Assembly: GCF_014217255.1 (NCBI RefSeq)
Contig: NZ_CP059404.1
Span: forward strand, 1,550,001-1,614,000
Source of the DNA: Corynebacterium incognita
GTDB lineage: Bacteria; Actinomycetota; Actinomycetes; Mycobacteriales; Mycobacteriaceae
Length of the DNA stretch: 64,000 nt
Reading direction: 5' to 3'
Shown here in pieces: positions 20,125 to 34,777 of this stretch; positions within the stretch are counted from its first letter, which is position 1, and each line of letters begins with the position of its first letter. A program made the position numbers and the translations under genes. The notes beneath the pieces were generated by a model, which was not told the DNA's origin, made no database searches, and saw only the letters and a list, made by a program, of their open reading frames with translations.

Positions 20125-23100
20125 GTGCTGGAAGGACCCATCTTGGCAGTCTCCCGCCAGACCAAGTCAGTGGCCAATATCCCTGGAGCCCCGAAGCGAT
20201 ACTCGTTCGCGAAGATCAGCGAACCGATTACCGTTCCGGGTCTTCTTGACTTACAACTTGACTCCTTTGCATGGCTCGTCGGCACGCCCGAGTGGCGTGA
20301 GCGTCAGGCCGAAGAACGTGGTGCAGATGCGCGCATCACCAGTGGCTTGGAGGACATCCTCGACGAGTTGTCCCCCATTCAGGACTACTCAGGCAACATG
20401 AGCCTGTCGCTGTCCGAGCCGCGCTTCGAGCCGGTGAAGAACACCGTCGATGAGTGCAAAGAGAAGGACATCAACTACTCCGCGCCGCTGTACGTGACCG
20501 CAGAGTTCATCAACAACGAAACCCAGGAGATTAAGTCCCAGACTGTCTTCATCGGTGACTTCCCGATGATGACGGATAAGGGCACGTTCATCGTGAACGG
20601 CACCGAGCGTGTTGTCGTCTCCCAGCTGGTTCGTTCCCCAGGCGTCTACTTTGACCAGACTATTGATAAGTCCACGGAGCGCCCGCTGCACTCTGTGAAG
20701 GTCATTCCGTCGCGCGGTGCGTGGCTGGAATTCGACGTCGATAAGCGCGACACCGTAGGTGTCCGTATTGACCGTAAGCGTCGCCAGCCGGTGACGGTTC
20801 TGCTGAAGGCCCTGGGTTGGACTGAGGAGCAGATCCGCGATCGTTTCGGCTTCTCCGAGCTGATGATGGCCACCCTCGACTCCGATGGCGTGGCCAACAC
20901 CGATGAGGCGTTGCTGGAGATCTACCGCAAGCAGCGCCCGGGTGAGCAGCCGACTCGCGACCTCGCGCAGTCCCTGCTGGACAACTCCTTCTTCCGTGCG
21001 AAGCGCTATGACCTGGCGAAGGTGGGCCGTTACAAGGTCAACCGCAAGCTGGGCTTGGGCGGCGACCACGAGGGTCTGATGACCCTCACCGAAGAGGACA
21101 TCGCCACCACCCTGGAGTACCTCGTTCGCCTGCACGTTGGCGAGTACGAGATGAAGGCTCCTAACGGTGAGATGATTCCGATCAACACCGACGACATCGA
21201 CCACTTTGGTAACCGTCGTCTCCGCACCGTGGGTGAGCTCATTCAGAACCAGGTCCGCGTGGGCCTGTCCCGCATGGAGCGCGTCGTGCGCGAGCGCATG
21301 ACCACCCAGGACGCTGAGTCCATCACCCCGACGTCGTTGATTAACGTCCGTCCGGTGTCCGCTGCCATCCGCGAGTTCTTCGGTACCTCGCAGTTGTCGC
21401 AGTTCATGGACCACAACAACTCCCTGTCCGGCCTGACTCACAAGCGCCGCCTGTCCGCGTTGGGCCCGGGCGGTCTGTCCCGTGAGCGTGCCGGCATTGA
21501 GGTCCGAGATGTTCACCCGTCCCACTACGGCCGTATGTGCCCGATTGAGACTCCCGAGGGCCCGAACATTGGTCTGATCGGCTCGCTGGCATCCTACGCC
21601 CGCGTGAACTCTTTCGGTTTCATCGAGACCCCGTACCGCAAGGTTGTGGACGGCAAGGTCACTGACCAGGTTGAATACCTGACCGCTGACGAAGAGGATC
21701 GTTTCTCCATCGCGCAGGCTGAGGTGGAGCAGGACGCCGACGGAACCATCATCGGCGACCGCATCGAGGTCCGTCTCAAGGCCGGCGACATCGGCGTGAC
21801 CGATGCTTCCGGTGTGGACTACGTCGACGTGTCCCCGCGTCAGATGGTGTCCGTGGCAACCGCCATGATTCCGTTCCTGGAGCACGACGACGCTAACCGT
21901 GCCCTGATGGGCGCGAACATGCAGCGCCAGGCTGTGCCGCTGGTACGTTCCGAGGCACCTTTCGTGGGCACCGGCATGGAGCAGCGCGCTGCCTACGACG
22001 CTGGTGACTTGGTCATCACCCCGAAGGCCGGCGTCGTGGAGAACGTGTCCGCCGACATGATCACCATCATGGACGACGAGGGCATCCGCGACACCTACAT
22101 GCTGCGCAAGTTCGAGCGCACCAACCAGGGTACCAACTACAACCAGACCCCTCTGGTCAACGTTGGCGACCGCGTCGAGGCCGGCCAGGTGCTGGCCGAC
22201 GGCCCGGGTACCCACAATGGTGAGATGTCGCTTGGCCGCAACTTGCTCGTGGCGTTCATGCCATGGGAAGGCCACAACTACGAGGATGCCATCATCCTCA
22301 ACCAGTCCATTGTGGAGCAGGACATCCTGACCTCCGTGCACATTGAGGAGCACGAGATCGATGCCCGCGACACCAAGCTGGGCGCCGAGGAAATCACCCG
22401 CGAGATCCCGAACGTCTCCGAAGACGTGCTCCGTGATCTTGACGACCGCGGCATCGTGCGCATTGGCGCCGACGTCCGCGCGGGCGACATCCTGGTGGGT
22501 AAGGTCACCCCGAAGGGCGAGACCGAGCTGACCCCGGAGGAGCGCCTTCTGCGCGCCATCTTCGGTGAGAAGGCCCGCGAGGTCCGCGACACCTCCATGA
22601 AGGTGCCGCACGGCGAAAACGGCAAGGTCATCGGCGTTGCCCGCTTCTCCCGCGAGGACGATGACGATCTGGCTCCGGGCGTGAACGAAATGATCCGCGT
22701 CTACGTGGCTCAGAAGCGCAAGATCCAGGACGGCGACAAGCTTGCTGGCCGCCACGGCAACAAGGGTGTTGTGGGCAAGATCCTGCCGCCTGAGGATATG
22801 CCATTCATGGCCGACGGCACCCCGGTGGACGTCATCCTGAACACCCACGGCGTGCCGCGTCGTATGAACATCGGTCAGGTCTTGGAGATCCACCTGGGCT
22901 GGCTGGCTCACACGGGTTGGAAGATCGACACCGAGGATCCGAAGAACGCTGAGATTCTGAAGACCCTGCCTGAGGAGCTTTACGACGTCCCGGCTAACTC
23001 GCTCACCGCCACCCCAGTGTTCGACGGCGCTACCAACGAAGAACTGTCCCGCCTGCTGGCTTCCTCGAAACCGAACCGCGATGGTGACGTCATGATTGAC

Positions 23101-23625
23101 GAGCACGGCAAGACCCAGCTGTTCGACGGCCGCTCGGGCGAGCCTTACGCGTACCCGATCTCCATCGGCTACATGTACATGCTCAAGCTGCACCACCTCA
23201 TCGACGAGAAGATTCACGCTCGTTCCACTGGTCCTTACTCCATGATTACCCAGCAGCCGTTGGGGGGTAAGGCACAGTTCGGTGGCCAGCGCTTCGGCGA
23301 GATGGAGGTGTGGGCAATGCAGGCTTACGGCGCTGCCTACACTCTGCAGGAGCTGCTCACCATCAAGTCTGACGATGTCGTCGGCCGTGTGAAGGTCTAC
23401 GAGGCCATCGTTAAGGGCGACAACATCCCGGATCCGGGCATCCCGGAGTCCTTCAAGGTGTTGCTCAAGGAGCTGCAGTCCCTGTGCCTCAACGTGGAGG
23501 TCCTCTCCACGGATGGCACTCCGATGGAGCTGTCCGGTTCGGATGACGATGACATGGAGTCCGGCTCCTCGCTGGGCATCAACCTGTCCCGTGATGAGTC
23601 CGCAGCAGCGGACAACATCGCTTAA
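20125..23625 (+). CDS. rpoB: RNA polymerase subunit beta
   Basis: Catalytic beta subunit, 1166 residues, full length for corynebacteria. The start [20 protein letters not shown] matches the corynebacterial N-terminus as remembered, with a GTG start at 20125. The rifampicin pocket reads [20 protein letters not shown]: positions equivalent to E. coli D516 (D429), H526 (H439) and S531 (S444) are wild type, but H430 stands where E. coli has Q517. Other landmarks are [19 protein letters not shown] and [13 protein letters not shown]. rpoC follows after 68 bases and is surely co-transcribed. Confidence 0.98.
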   Translation: MLEGPILAVSRQTKSVANIPGAPKRYSFAKISEPITVPGLLDLQLDSFAWLVGTPEWRERQAEERGADARITSGLEDILDELSPIQDYSGNMSLSLSEPRFEPVKNTVDECKEKDINYSAPLYVTAEFINNETQEIKSQTVFIGDFPMMTDKGTFIVNGTERVVVSQLVRSPGVYFDQTIDKSTERPLHSVKVIPSRGAWLEFDVDKRDTVGVRIDRKRRQPVTVLLKALGWTEEQIRDRFGFSELMMATLDSDGVANTDEALLEIYRKQRPGEQPTRDLAQSLLDNSFFRAKRYDLAKVGRYKVNRKLGLGGDHEGLMTLTEEDIATTLEYLVRLHVGEYEMKAPNGEMIPINTDDIDHFGNRRLRTVGELIQNQVRVGLSRMERVVRERMTTQDAESITPTSLINVRPVSAAIREFFGTSQLSQFMDHNNSLSGLTHKRRLSALGPGGLSRERAGIEVRDVHPSHYGRMCPIETPEGPNIGLIGSLASYARVNSFGFIETPYRKVVDGKVTDQVEYLTADEEDRFSIAQAEVEQDADGTIIGDRIEVRLKAGDIGVTDASGVDYVDVSPRQMVSVATAMIPFLEHDDANRALMGANMQRQAVPLVRSEAPFVGTGMEQRAAYDAGDLVITPKAGVVENVSADMITIMDDEGIRDTYMLRKFERTNQGTNYNQTPLVNVGDRVEAGQVLADGPGTHNGEMSLGRNLLVAFMPWEGHNYEDAIILNQSIVEQDILTSVHIEEHEIDARDTKLGAEEITREIPNVSEDVLRDLDDRGIVRIGADVRAGDILVGKVTPKGETELTPEERLLRAIFGEKAREVRDTSMKVPHGENGKVIGVARFSREDDDDLAPGVNEMIRVYVAQKRKIQDGDKLAGRHGNKGVVGKILPPEDMPFMADGTPVDVILNTHGVPRRMNIGQVLEIHLGWLAHTGWKIDTEDPKNAEILKTLPEELYDVPANSLTATPVFDGATNEELSRLLASSKPNRDGDVMIDEHGKTQLFDGRSGEPYAYPISIGYMYMLKLHHLIDEKIHARSTGPYSMITQQPLGGKAQFGGQRFGEMEVWAMQAYGAAYTLQELLTIKSDDVVGRVKVYEAIVKGDNIPDPGIPESFKVLLKELQSLCLNVEVLSTDGTPMELSGSDDDDMESGSSLGINLSRDESAAADNIA

Positions 23626-23693
23626 AACCCGCCTGTAACCAACACATTTTTTAGCTAACAATCCCTCTAATGAGAGGGTGAAAGGGAATTTAC

Positions 23694-27689
<3,996 letters not shown>

Positions 27690-27727
27690 TTGTTTGACGA
27701 CCGCGCACACTCTTTCGCGGTCAATAT

Positions 27728-27771
27728 AAAAAGACGTTAACAAGACACTCTGTCTTGTTAACGTCTTTTTT
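27728..27771. terminator. Very strong bidirectional terminator after rpoC
   Basis: A 20-bp perfect stem runs from 27728 to 27747 and 27751 to 27770 with a CTC loop. The arms hold AAGACGTTAACAAGACA and its complement. A-rich and T-rich ends make it work in both directions. It marks the left border of the AT-rich protease island. Confidence 0.92.
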
Positions 27772-28149
27772 AATTCGAGTTTGTAGTGCAGAACCTGGTA
27801 TCTATGCCTAACTTTAGAGAATATGACGCAATTCACTTTTAGTCCCGCTCTGTAAATAATGCGTATTCACCGAGCGGTATATTCGAGCGCCAATTGGTAG
27901 CTGCAGGGGTAATGTGCAGGTTGAGGTAGGGGCGGATAATTTACCTGTGAAAGTGCTGCAATGCCGAAAAGTTCAAAAAGTATCTTGAATACGAAATGGT
28001 TTCGCGCTTAAGTTTCCTTACCCCCTAGATTCAGTTAGAATTCAGGTGTTTGTTATATTCTGCCATTTTTCATGATGACACCCAGACCGTTGTTATTAAG
28101 TGTGTTAGTGGATTCATTGAATGGTTTTAAAGATGAATGGAAAACTCTC
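27772..28149 (+). promoter_or_regulatory. AT-rich leader of the first subtilase gene
   Basis: This 378-base stretch has no gene. A TATATT -10-like hexamer (28054-28059) would give a leader of about 85 bases. At 27998-28012 a GGTTTCGCGCTTAAG element resembles one at a similar distance upstream of the fourth subtilase gene. The stretch is much more AT-rich than the rpoBC side. Confidence 0.35.
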
Positions 28150-30525
28150 ATGATTTCAAAGCGCAGTAAGAGGAAGCTGAGCGCGCTCCTTGCTTCAATC
28201 ATTGTCCCCCTGACAGCGGTGCAGGTCCCAGTAACCGCACAAGAAGGCGTTGGCTCTCAAGATCCGCCGCCAACTGTTGCTGCCTCCTCTCTTCCTGTAG
28301 ATGAGGCGGGGGTGGATCGTTTTATTGTTGGTTTTGACGGGTCTCAGCCCGATACCGGACTGGCAGCGGCTTCTGATTCAAAGCGGACAAGCGTATTCGC
28401 CTCAGCTGCCGAAAACCTAAAGGTTGAAGCTAATGAACTCCGGCAAATGTATGATGGCTCCTCTGTAGTAAAGATGAACCGTCCACTGGGGGCACATGAG
28501 GCGGCTGCTTTTATTAATGAAGTGCAATCTAAGCCCGGAGTTGCGTATGTGCAGATAGACACTTGGAATGAAGCCCATATCGATAAACCAGTCGATGAAT
28601 TATACCCCGCCATGTGGAATATGCGTGATATTTCAAACTGGGGCGCGAATGTCGAAGCTGCTTGGGATCTGGGCTACACCGGCGACGGAGTGACTGTGGC
28701 AGTGATCGATTCAGGTATCACGTCACATCCTGATCTTACACAGAACGTGCTACCGAACTCTGGCTACGATTTTGTATCTAGTGCAACTAATGCTCGCGAT
28801 GGTGATGGTCGCGATGGCAATCCGAATGACGAGGGTGACTGGTTCCAAGCGGGAGAGTGTCGCAAGCAGGAGGGGCGCGATTCTACATGGCATGGCACGC
28901 ACGTGGCCGGCATCATTGGGGCAACGTGGAACTCAGATGGCATTCCGGGTGTTGCGAAAAATGCGAGTATCGTTCCAATACGTGCTTTGTCCAAATGTGG
29001 TGGACCTACGTCTGATATTGCTGATGCTCTAGCCTGGGCAGCGGGAGTTCCCGTGGACGGTGTTCCAGCTAACGAACATCCAGCAGACATTTTGAATTTA
29101 TCCCTGGGTGGCGGCGGACAGATTTGTAGCCCCACATACCAAAATGCAATTGACAAAGCTAATGCTCAAGGGGCACGGATTTTTGTCTCTGCGGGTAACT
29201 CCAATCAGGACACATTCTTGTTCGAGCCAGCTTCGTGTGAGGGTGTTATTACTATTGCTTCGTCAAATTCTGACGGTAACAAGTCTTCCTATTCGAACCA
29301 TGGTGGAGAAGTTGATCTTTCCGCCCCCGGTGGAGACCAGTGGTATATCGATGAAAATCTGGAAAAGGCACACGATCCAAACCGTGGCATCTGGTCAACA
29401 CTCAACTCTGGTAAGACAACTCAGGGGGAACCTAATTATGCCCCATACGACGGTACCTCCATGGCAACACCGATGGTTGCGGGCATTGCGGCAATGATGC
29501 TAGAAGCTAATTCGACCCTGTCGACTGATGATCTCCGCTCAGCATTGCAAAAGACCGCGAAACCTTTTACTCGTGACCAACCAGTCGAAATGGGCGCCGG
29601 CATTGTTGATGCGAAGGCAGCGATTGAAGAAGTTATGCTGGAGACATCTCCAAGTACTTCAGAGTTGGCTCCGACTGATGAAATCATCGTGACGGAGACG
29701 CCGGAACCCGTTACGGAAACAGCTATCGCAACCGCGACTGTGACAAACACTGAAACTGCGATAGAAACTACTACCCGAGAAATTGTCGTTACCGACGTCG
29801 CACCTGGTGAGCAGGTGACCGTTACTGAAACTGAGATAGCCGAACCATCAGAGATCACTGAAACTAAAACAGTCGTCGCAAGCAGGCCAAACGAGACCTC
29901 AACGGTGCGAGAGACCATGACAGAAAGCGCTGCGCCCGTGACAGTGATTGCTGAGCCAGTTACGGAGACCAGAACGTCTGTCGTAGTAGGGCCTGATGTA
30001 ACAGAGACAGTGAAAGTTACCTCGACAAACCTGACAACGCTACCCCAGGAAACTGTGACTTCGAAGGCTTCTGCACAACCACAAGAACCTGTTACAACCA
30101 CTGTTACAGATGCTCAAGAGACCGTCACGTTGGCTCCAGTGACTGAAACGAACTCAGTATCTCCGATTACCGAGACGGTGACAGTGACCATCCCCGCATC
30201 GACCGAAAGCCAAGCACCGTCAACAGTAAGCACTACCGTTGACGTCACCACGACTGCGAAGGCTACAGAGACTTTGGTCGTAGATGAAAATCGAATGCCA
30301 ATAGATGCAGTGACTACCACAGTCACCATGTCTCCAGTCCAAGATGATTCTTCTAGCACGGGCAGTTCCGATGACGAGATTGAGAAGATCGTTGATGGCT
30401 CCAGCAAAGCCACCGCTTTTGCACCATTCGCAATCCTTCTGGGAATCCTCGCCATTGTGCTGCCGAACCTTCATAATTTCATGTCTTGGCCGCTAACTAA
30501 GAACTTTCGCGGACTCTTCCGCTAG
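28150..30525 (+). CDS. Membrane-anchored subtilase (S8) with TVTET stalk, copy 1
   Basis: Predicted serine protease of 791 residues, active outside the cell. In order: a signal peptide (about 1-31, KRSKRKL then hydrophobic, ending VPVTAQ), an I9-like pro-region, and the catalytic domain with D187 (AVIDSG), H248 (WHGTHVAG), oxyanion N350 (VSAGN) and S437 (GTSMATP), all intact. About 230 residues of Thr/Glu/Val-rich stalk with TVT/TET units follow, then a membrane helix (about 755-775) and a short basic tail. The start at 28150 is preferred because the signal peptide begins there; an upstream in-frame ATG at 28072 lacks any ribosome-binding site. The gene is more AT-rich than its housekeeping neighbours. 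Copy 2 follows after 29 bases. Confidence 0.9.
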   Translation: MISKRSKRKLSALLASIIVPLTAVQVPVTAQEGVGSQDPPPTVAASSLPVDEAGVDRFIVGFDGSQPDTGLAAASDSKRTSVFASAAENLKVEANELRQMYDGSSVVKMNRPLGAHEAAAFINEVQSKPGVAYVQIDTWNEAHIDKPVDELYPAMWNMRDISNWGANVEAAWDLGYTGDGVTVAVIDSGITSHPDLTQNVLPNSGYDFVSSATNARDGDGRDGNPNDEGDWFQAGECRKQEGRDSTWHGTHVAGIIGATWNSDGIPGVAKNASIVPIRALSKCGGPTSDIADALAWAAGVPVDGVPANEHPADILNLSLGGGGQICSPTYQNAIDKANAQGARIFVSAGNSNQDTFLFEPASCEGVITIASSNSDGNKSSYSNHGGEVDLSAPGGDQWYIDENLEKAHDPNRGIWSTLNSGKTTQGEPNYAPYDGTSMATPMVAGIAAMMLEANSTLSTDDLRSALQKTAKPFTRDQPVEMGAGIVDAKAAIEEVMLETSPSTSELAPTDEIIVTETPEPVTETAIATATVTNTETAIETTTREIVVTDVAPGEQVTVTETEIAEPSEITETKTVVASRPNETSTVRETMTESAAPVTVIAEPVTETRTSVVVGPDVTETVKVTSTNLTTLPQETVTSKASAQPQEPVTTTVTDAQETVTLAPVTETNSVSPITETVTVTIPASTESQAPSTVSTTVDVTTTAKATETLVVDENRMPIDAVTTTVTMSPVQDDSSSTGSSDDEIEKIVDGSSKATAFAPFAILLGILAIVLPNLHNFMSWPLTKNFRGLFR

Positions 30526-30554
30526 TGGTTAGCCCAAAGAAAGGTTTTATCCCT

Positions 30555-33065
30555 ATGCTTCTAAATAAGAGAACTAAAAGTAACCGCATTACTGCGGTTG
30601 CTTCTGCGCTTGCGGTTTCCTTAGGAACTTTTGTCGTTCCTGCTAATGCGCAGAATGCTTATATTGAATCAAACCGTGCAGTAATCGCCAACAAGATTGA
30701 CTACCACATGGAAACCGATACACCAATTGGTAATCATCGGTTTTTGGTCCACCTCAAGGAAAATCAGTTTGAATCGATCAGTTCGACTGACCGCGCTCAA
30801 ACTTTTTCGCGTGCGGGCGCGGCTGTAGATGAGGATCTGAAAGTTGAAGAGCCGGGTCTGGGCTTTAATAATGTAGTTTTGGTGACAACTAACCGCGATC
30901 TAACTGAGTCAGAAGCCAAGAAATTTATGGAGGCTCTTGCCGCAGACGTTCGCGTGGAGCATGTCGAAGCCGACCAATGGATTGCCCCGATGGCAGCCCC
31001 CAATGATGAGCTTTATTCCAAACAATGGGCATTGCATGACGTTGAGTATGAGCCAATCGAAGGCACCTGGAGCTCGGATTTCGATAGGGCTTGGGATTTG
31101 GGATTCGATGGTTCAAACCAAACAATCGCGATCGTAGACACTGGACAGATAAAACATCCAGATTTGGATTCCAAGACTGTCCAAGGCTGGGATATGATAT
31201 CTGATCCTTCCTTGAAGTTCGGCGCTGACGGTGACGGGCGTGACAATGATCCCACTGACGAAGGTATGTACCGCACTGGTAGTGAAGGCTGTGGTGGTGC
31301 GTATGATTCAACTTGGCACGGCACGCACGTAGCCGGTATCGCTGCTGCAGCAACTAACAATTCTGAGGGAATGTCCGGTGCCGCCCCTGCAGCCAATCTA
31401 CTTCCCGTGCGCGTAATGGGTAAATGTGGCGGCACAGCAGCTGACTTTGCGGCCGCGATAGTTTGGGCATCAGGCGGTGAAGTTCAGGGAGCGGAAACCA
31501 ACCGTAATCCGGCTGGGGTAATTAATATGTCTTTGGGAACGCAGTCTCGCTGCAACGCAACCTTCTCTGATGCAATCGCTACAGCGAGAGATAATGGAGC
31601 AATCTTAGTTGCTGCTGCTGGCAATAAAGACGACGGAGCAGATTGGACGGCTCCGGGAAACTGTGACGGGCTCATAACCGTAGCTTCTACTGGGCCTTCT
31701 GGTAAACGTGCTTCCTACTCCAATTATGGTCCCGAGGTCGAAATTGCTGCCCCAGGTGGAGACAATTGGGCTGTTGACTGGGAAAATGAGGACGGTTGGA
31801 GCATTAACCCAATTGACGAGTGGGAAATATTTTCTACTGTCGATAAAGGCTTGCAAGAAGCTGAAGGGCCGGGATACGGTCCTTTGCAGGGAACTTCCCA
31901 AGCAACACCGCTTGTTTCAGGTGCCATAGCACTTGCACGTCAGGCTAAGCCAGATGTAACTCACGAAGAGGTTCTTGCTGCGCTGCAAAAAACGGCACTT
32001 CCGTTTTCTGAGCAGGATCCGGAAAAGCCTATTGGAGCAGGAATTCTAAATGTGCCTGATTTCCTTCAAGAATTGGTTCCTGAATCTGTTCCAACAACGA
32101 CGGAGAATACCACTCCAGTCAGCTCTACTTCAGAAGAAGCAACGACAACGGCGACGTCACAGACTAGTACCGTAACCGCAGAGCCGTCGACGACTACAGT
32201 TAACACCACCACTTCTGTGACTGAGACGTCTACTGTGACCGTTACATCTACTATTGATTCGATTGTTGCAACAACGGAGCCTGGTGCCCCTGTGACTGTC
32301 ACCGACACGACAATTGTTAATCCTGAACCAGTAACAATTACGGAAACTACACATGCGACCGAAGCGGGCACAACAACTGAGGAGACCGAGACGGTTACAA
32401 CTACCGTGCCTGGCGACACTGTCATCAAGACTCCAGAGACTGTTACTACGGTTGTGACCACTCACCAAAATGGTGAGACCGAGATCGTGGAATCCACTTT
32501 CATCGAAGATGTTACGGTTACGCCGGAGCCCACTACTGTTGTTGAACAAGAGCCTGCTCCGCGTCCGTCCACCGTGGTTGAAACGACCAAAGAACCCACA
32601 CTGACGCTAACTCCAGTAATTACAGTGGATGAGACACCGACAACTACCACCTCCACGGTTACTGAGACAGAACCTGCTGATAGCAACACCGATGTGGCTA
32701 CCACGACAAACGTTGAAACTCATACAACGACCTCGACCCAGACTGAGACAATCATTGTCGATTCGAATAGTGATGAGGTTCCGGTTGTAACTGAAACTCT
32801 TACGCTCGCTCCAGTACCTAGTGACGGTGACCGCGGCAGGATCGAGTTTCGTTGGGGCGGGATGCGCGACGGTTCTTCGGATAATTCATCTGTGGGATCA
32901 TCAGACGGAAGCTCCACGAGTTTTTGGCAAAAGGTGCTCTTTCCTATTTTGGGATTCTCTTTGGTTGCCGCTCTTTTGAACTACTTTTTTAAGCAAAAGA
33001 GCGTAGCAAAGATGTCCTCTGTGTTCCCGATAGTGTTTGGGGAAAAGAAGCGTCATCGCAAGTAA
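30555..33065 (+). CDS. Membrane-anchored subtilase (S8) with TVTET stalk, copy 2
   Basis: 836 residues with the same plan as copy 1: signal peptide ending VPANAQ (about 1-33), pro-region, catalytic D195 (AIVDTG), H255 (WHGTHVAG), N357 (AAAGN) and S448. The serine motif reads GTSQATP instead of the common GTSMATP; the nucleophile is kept. Cys in GKCGG and nearby loops recur in all four copies, which suggests conserved disulfides. The stalk (about 510-780) is followed by a membrane helix (about 792-812) and the tail EKKRHRK. ATG 30555 has AAAGG 10 bases upstream. The 29-base gap to copy 1 suggests one transcript and a tandem duplication. Confidence 0.9.
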   Translation: MLLNKRTKSNRITAVASALAVSLGTFVVPANAQNAYIESNRAVIANKIDYHMETDTPIGNHRFLVHLKENQFESISSTDRAQTFSRAGAAVDEDLKVEEPGLGFNNVVLVTTNRDLTESEAKKFMEALAADVRVEHVEADQWIAPMAAPNDELYSKQWALHDVEYEPIEGTWSSDFDRAWDLGFDGSNQTIAIVDTGQIKHPDLDSKTVQGWDMISDPSLKFGADGDGRDNDPTDEGMYRTGSEGCGGAYDSTWHGTHVAGIAAAATNNSEGMSGAAPAANLLPVRVMGKCGGTAADFAAAIVWASGGEVQGAETNRNPAGVINMSLGTQSRCNATFSDAIATARDNGAILVAAAGNKDDGADWTAPGNCDGLITVASTGPSGKRASYSNYGPEVEIAAPGGDNWAVDWENEDGWSINPIDEWEIFSTVDKGLQEAEGPGYGPLQGTSQATPLVSGAIALARQAKPDVTHEEVLAALQKTALPFSEQDPEKPIGAGILNVPDFLQELVPESVPTTTENTTPVSSTSEEATTTATSQTSTVTAEPSTTTVNTTTSVTETSTVTVTSTIDSIVATTEPGAPVTVTDTTIVNPEPVTITETTHATEAGTTTEETETVTTTVPGDTVIKTPETVTTVVTTHQNGETEIVESTFIEDVTVTPEPTTVVEQEPAPRPSTVVETTKEPTLTLTPVITVDETPTTTTSTVTETEPADSNTDVATTTNVETHTTTSTQTETIIVDSNSDEVPVVTETLTLAPVPSDGDRGRIEFRWGGMRDGSSDNSSVGSSDGSSTSFWQKVLFPILGFSLVAALLNYFFKQKSVAKMSSVFPIVFGEKKRHRK

Positions 33066-33348
33066 CTATCGCTACTGTAAAAGTCACATTGATTGATGGA
33101 ACGTTATTTCCGCGAGAAATAAATGATGGTGGCATACTCGTGGAGTAGCACCCCTTGGGAGCGTTAAATTGTACCTTTAGGGTGTCAAGCGAAATGGTGT
33201 TTGGCTCGTAAAGTTCTTTCCAGACACCTTTTGCTCCGTGCCCCATTTTTAGATGCACATCGAGCTTGAGTATCAATAGTTGCAGTCACACTCGGTATTG
33301 AAGTGTCCCAGGTATTGTTCCGTTTGAGTAGATGGGAAAATCTGGAAC
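33066..33348. other. Gene-free stretch before the IS3 relic
   Basis: No convincing gene is seen. Near 33298 the sequence TGAAGTGTCCCAGGTATTG could be the decayed left end of the IS3-type element that follows, but no matching right end was found. Confidence 0.3.
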
Positions 33349-34330
<982 letters not shown>

Positions 34331-34777
34331 ATTAAAACCCGCCACAGGAAACAAAAGAAATCAAGGCAAATGCCTAGGAACATAAATCGGGTCACTTCAT
34401 TGTCCTTTCCTCGTGCTTTTAATGATGTATTTATCAAAATGGGTATAAATAGGTTCCAAAAACCCACCGAGAATAGCTTTAACAGTTTCCTTTATTGATA
34501 TTTTGATTTAAATCACAGGAAGAGGAATGTGAATAAATTGCGTGTGGACATGTCTTGTCACAGGTGAAATCTGAGCGATAGTGCAGAATTTGCACCCTAT
34601 GAATTTTTTACAATTATTGTATTTGCTGGATACAAATTGGGTTTAAACTTATGCGAGTCTTAGGTTAAACTGAATTGGCACGGTTTCGTGATCATTGTCT
34701 CCTATGGCAGCTATCCAGTTTTTTGAAACGGGAGTGGCGCCAACAAGTTTTGCTCAAATCAAAGACAGGAAATGCAA
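34331..34777 (+). promoter_or_regulatory. AT-rich upstream region of subtilase copy 3
   Basis: No gene is seen. The segment 34639-34680 contains GGGTTTAAACTTATG and TTAGGTTAAACT. The latter could be a -10 region (TAAACT), or one half of a DtxR-type iron box, which matches well only in its left half. The ribosome-binding site AAGACAGGA lies at 34762-34770. Confidence 0.3.

Noticed and set aside
20389..23661. Very long open frame antisense to rpoB, 1090 codons
   Set aside because: It is the mirror of a strongly biased GC-rich gene; it has no ribosome-binding site, and its translation shows no family features.
32080..32820. Dense repeats in the subtilase stalks as a possible CRISPR array or minisatellite
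   Set aside because: The repetition is at protein level (Thr-Val-Thr-Glu-Thr units) with varied codons and lies inside open genes. There are no equal-length repeats separated by unique spacers.
33066..33276. Minus-strand frame of about 95 codons after subtilase copy 2
   Set aside because: Its composition looks random, it overlaps the end of copy 2, and no family features are visible.
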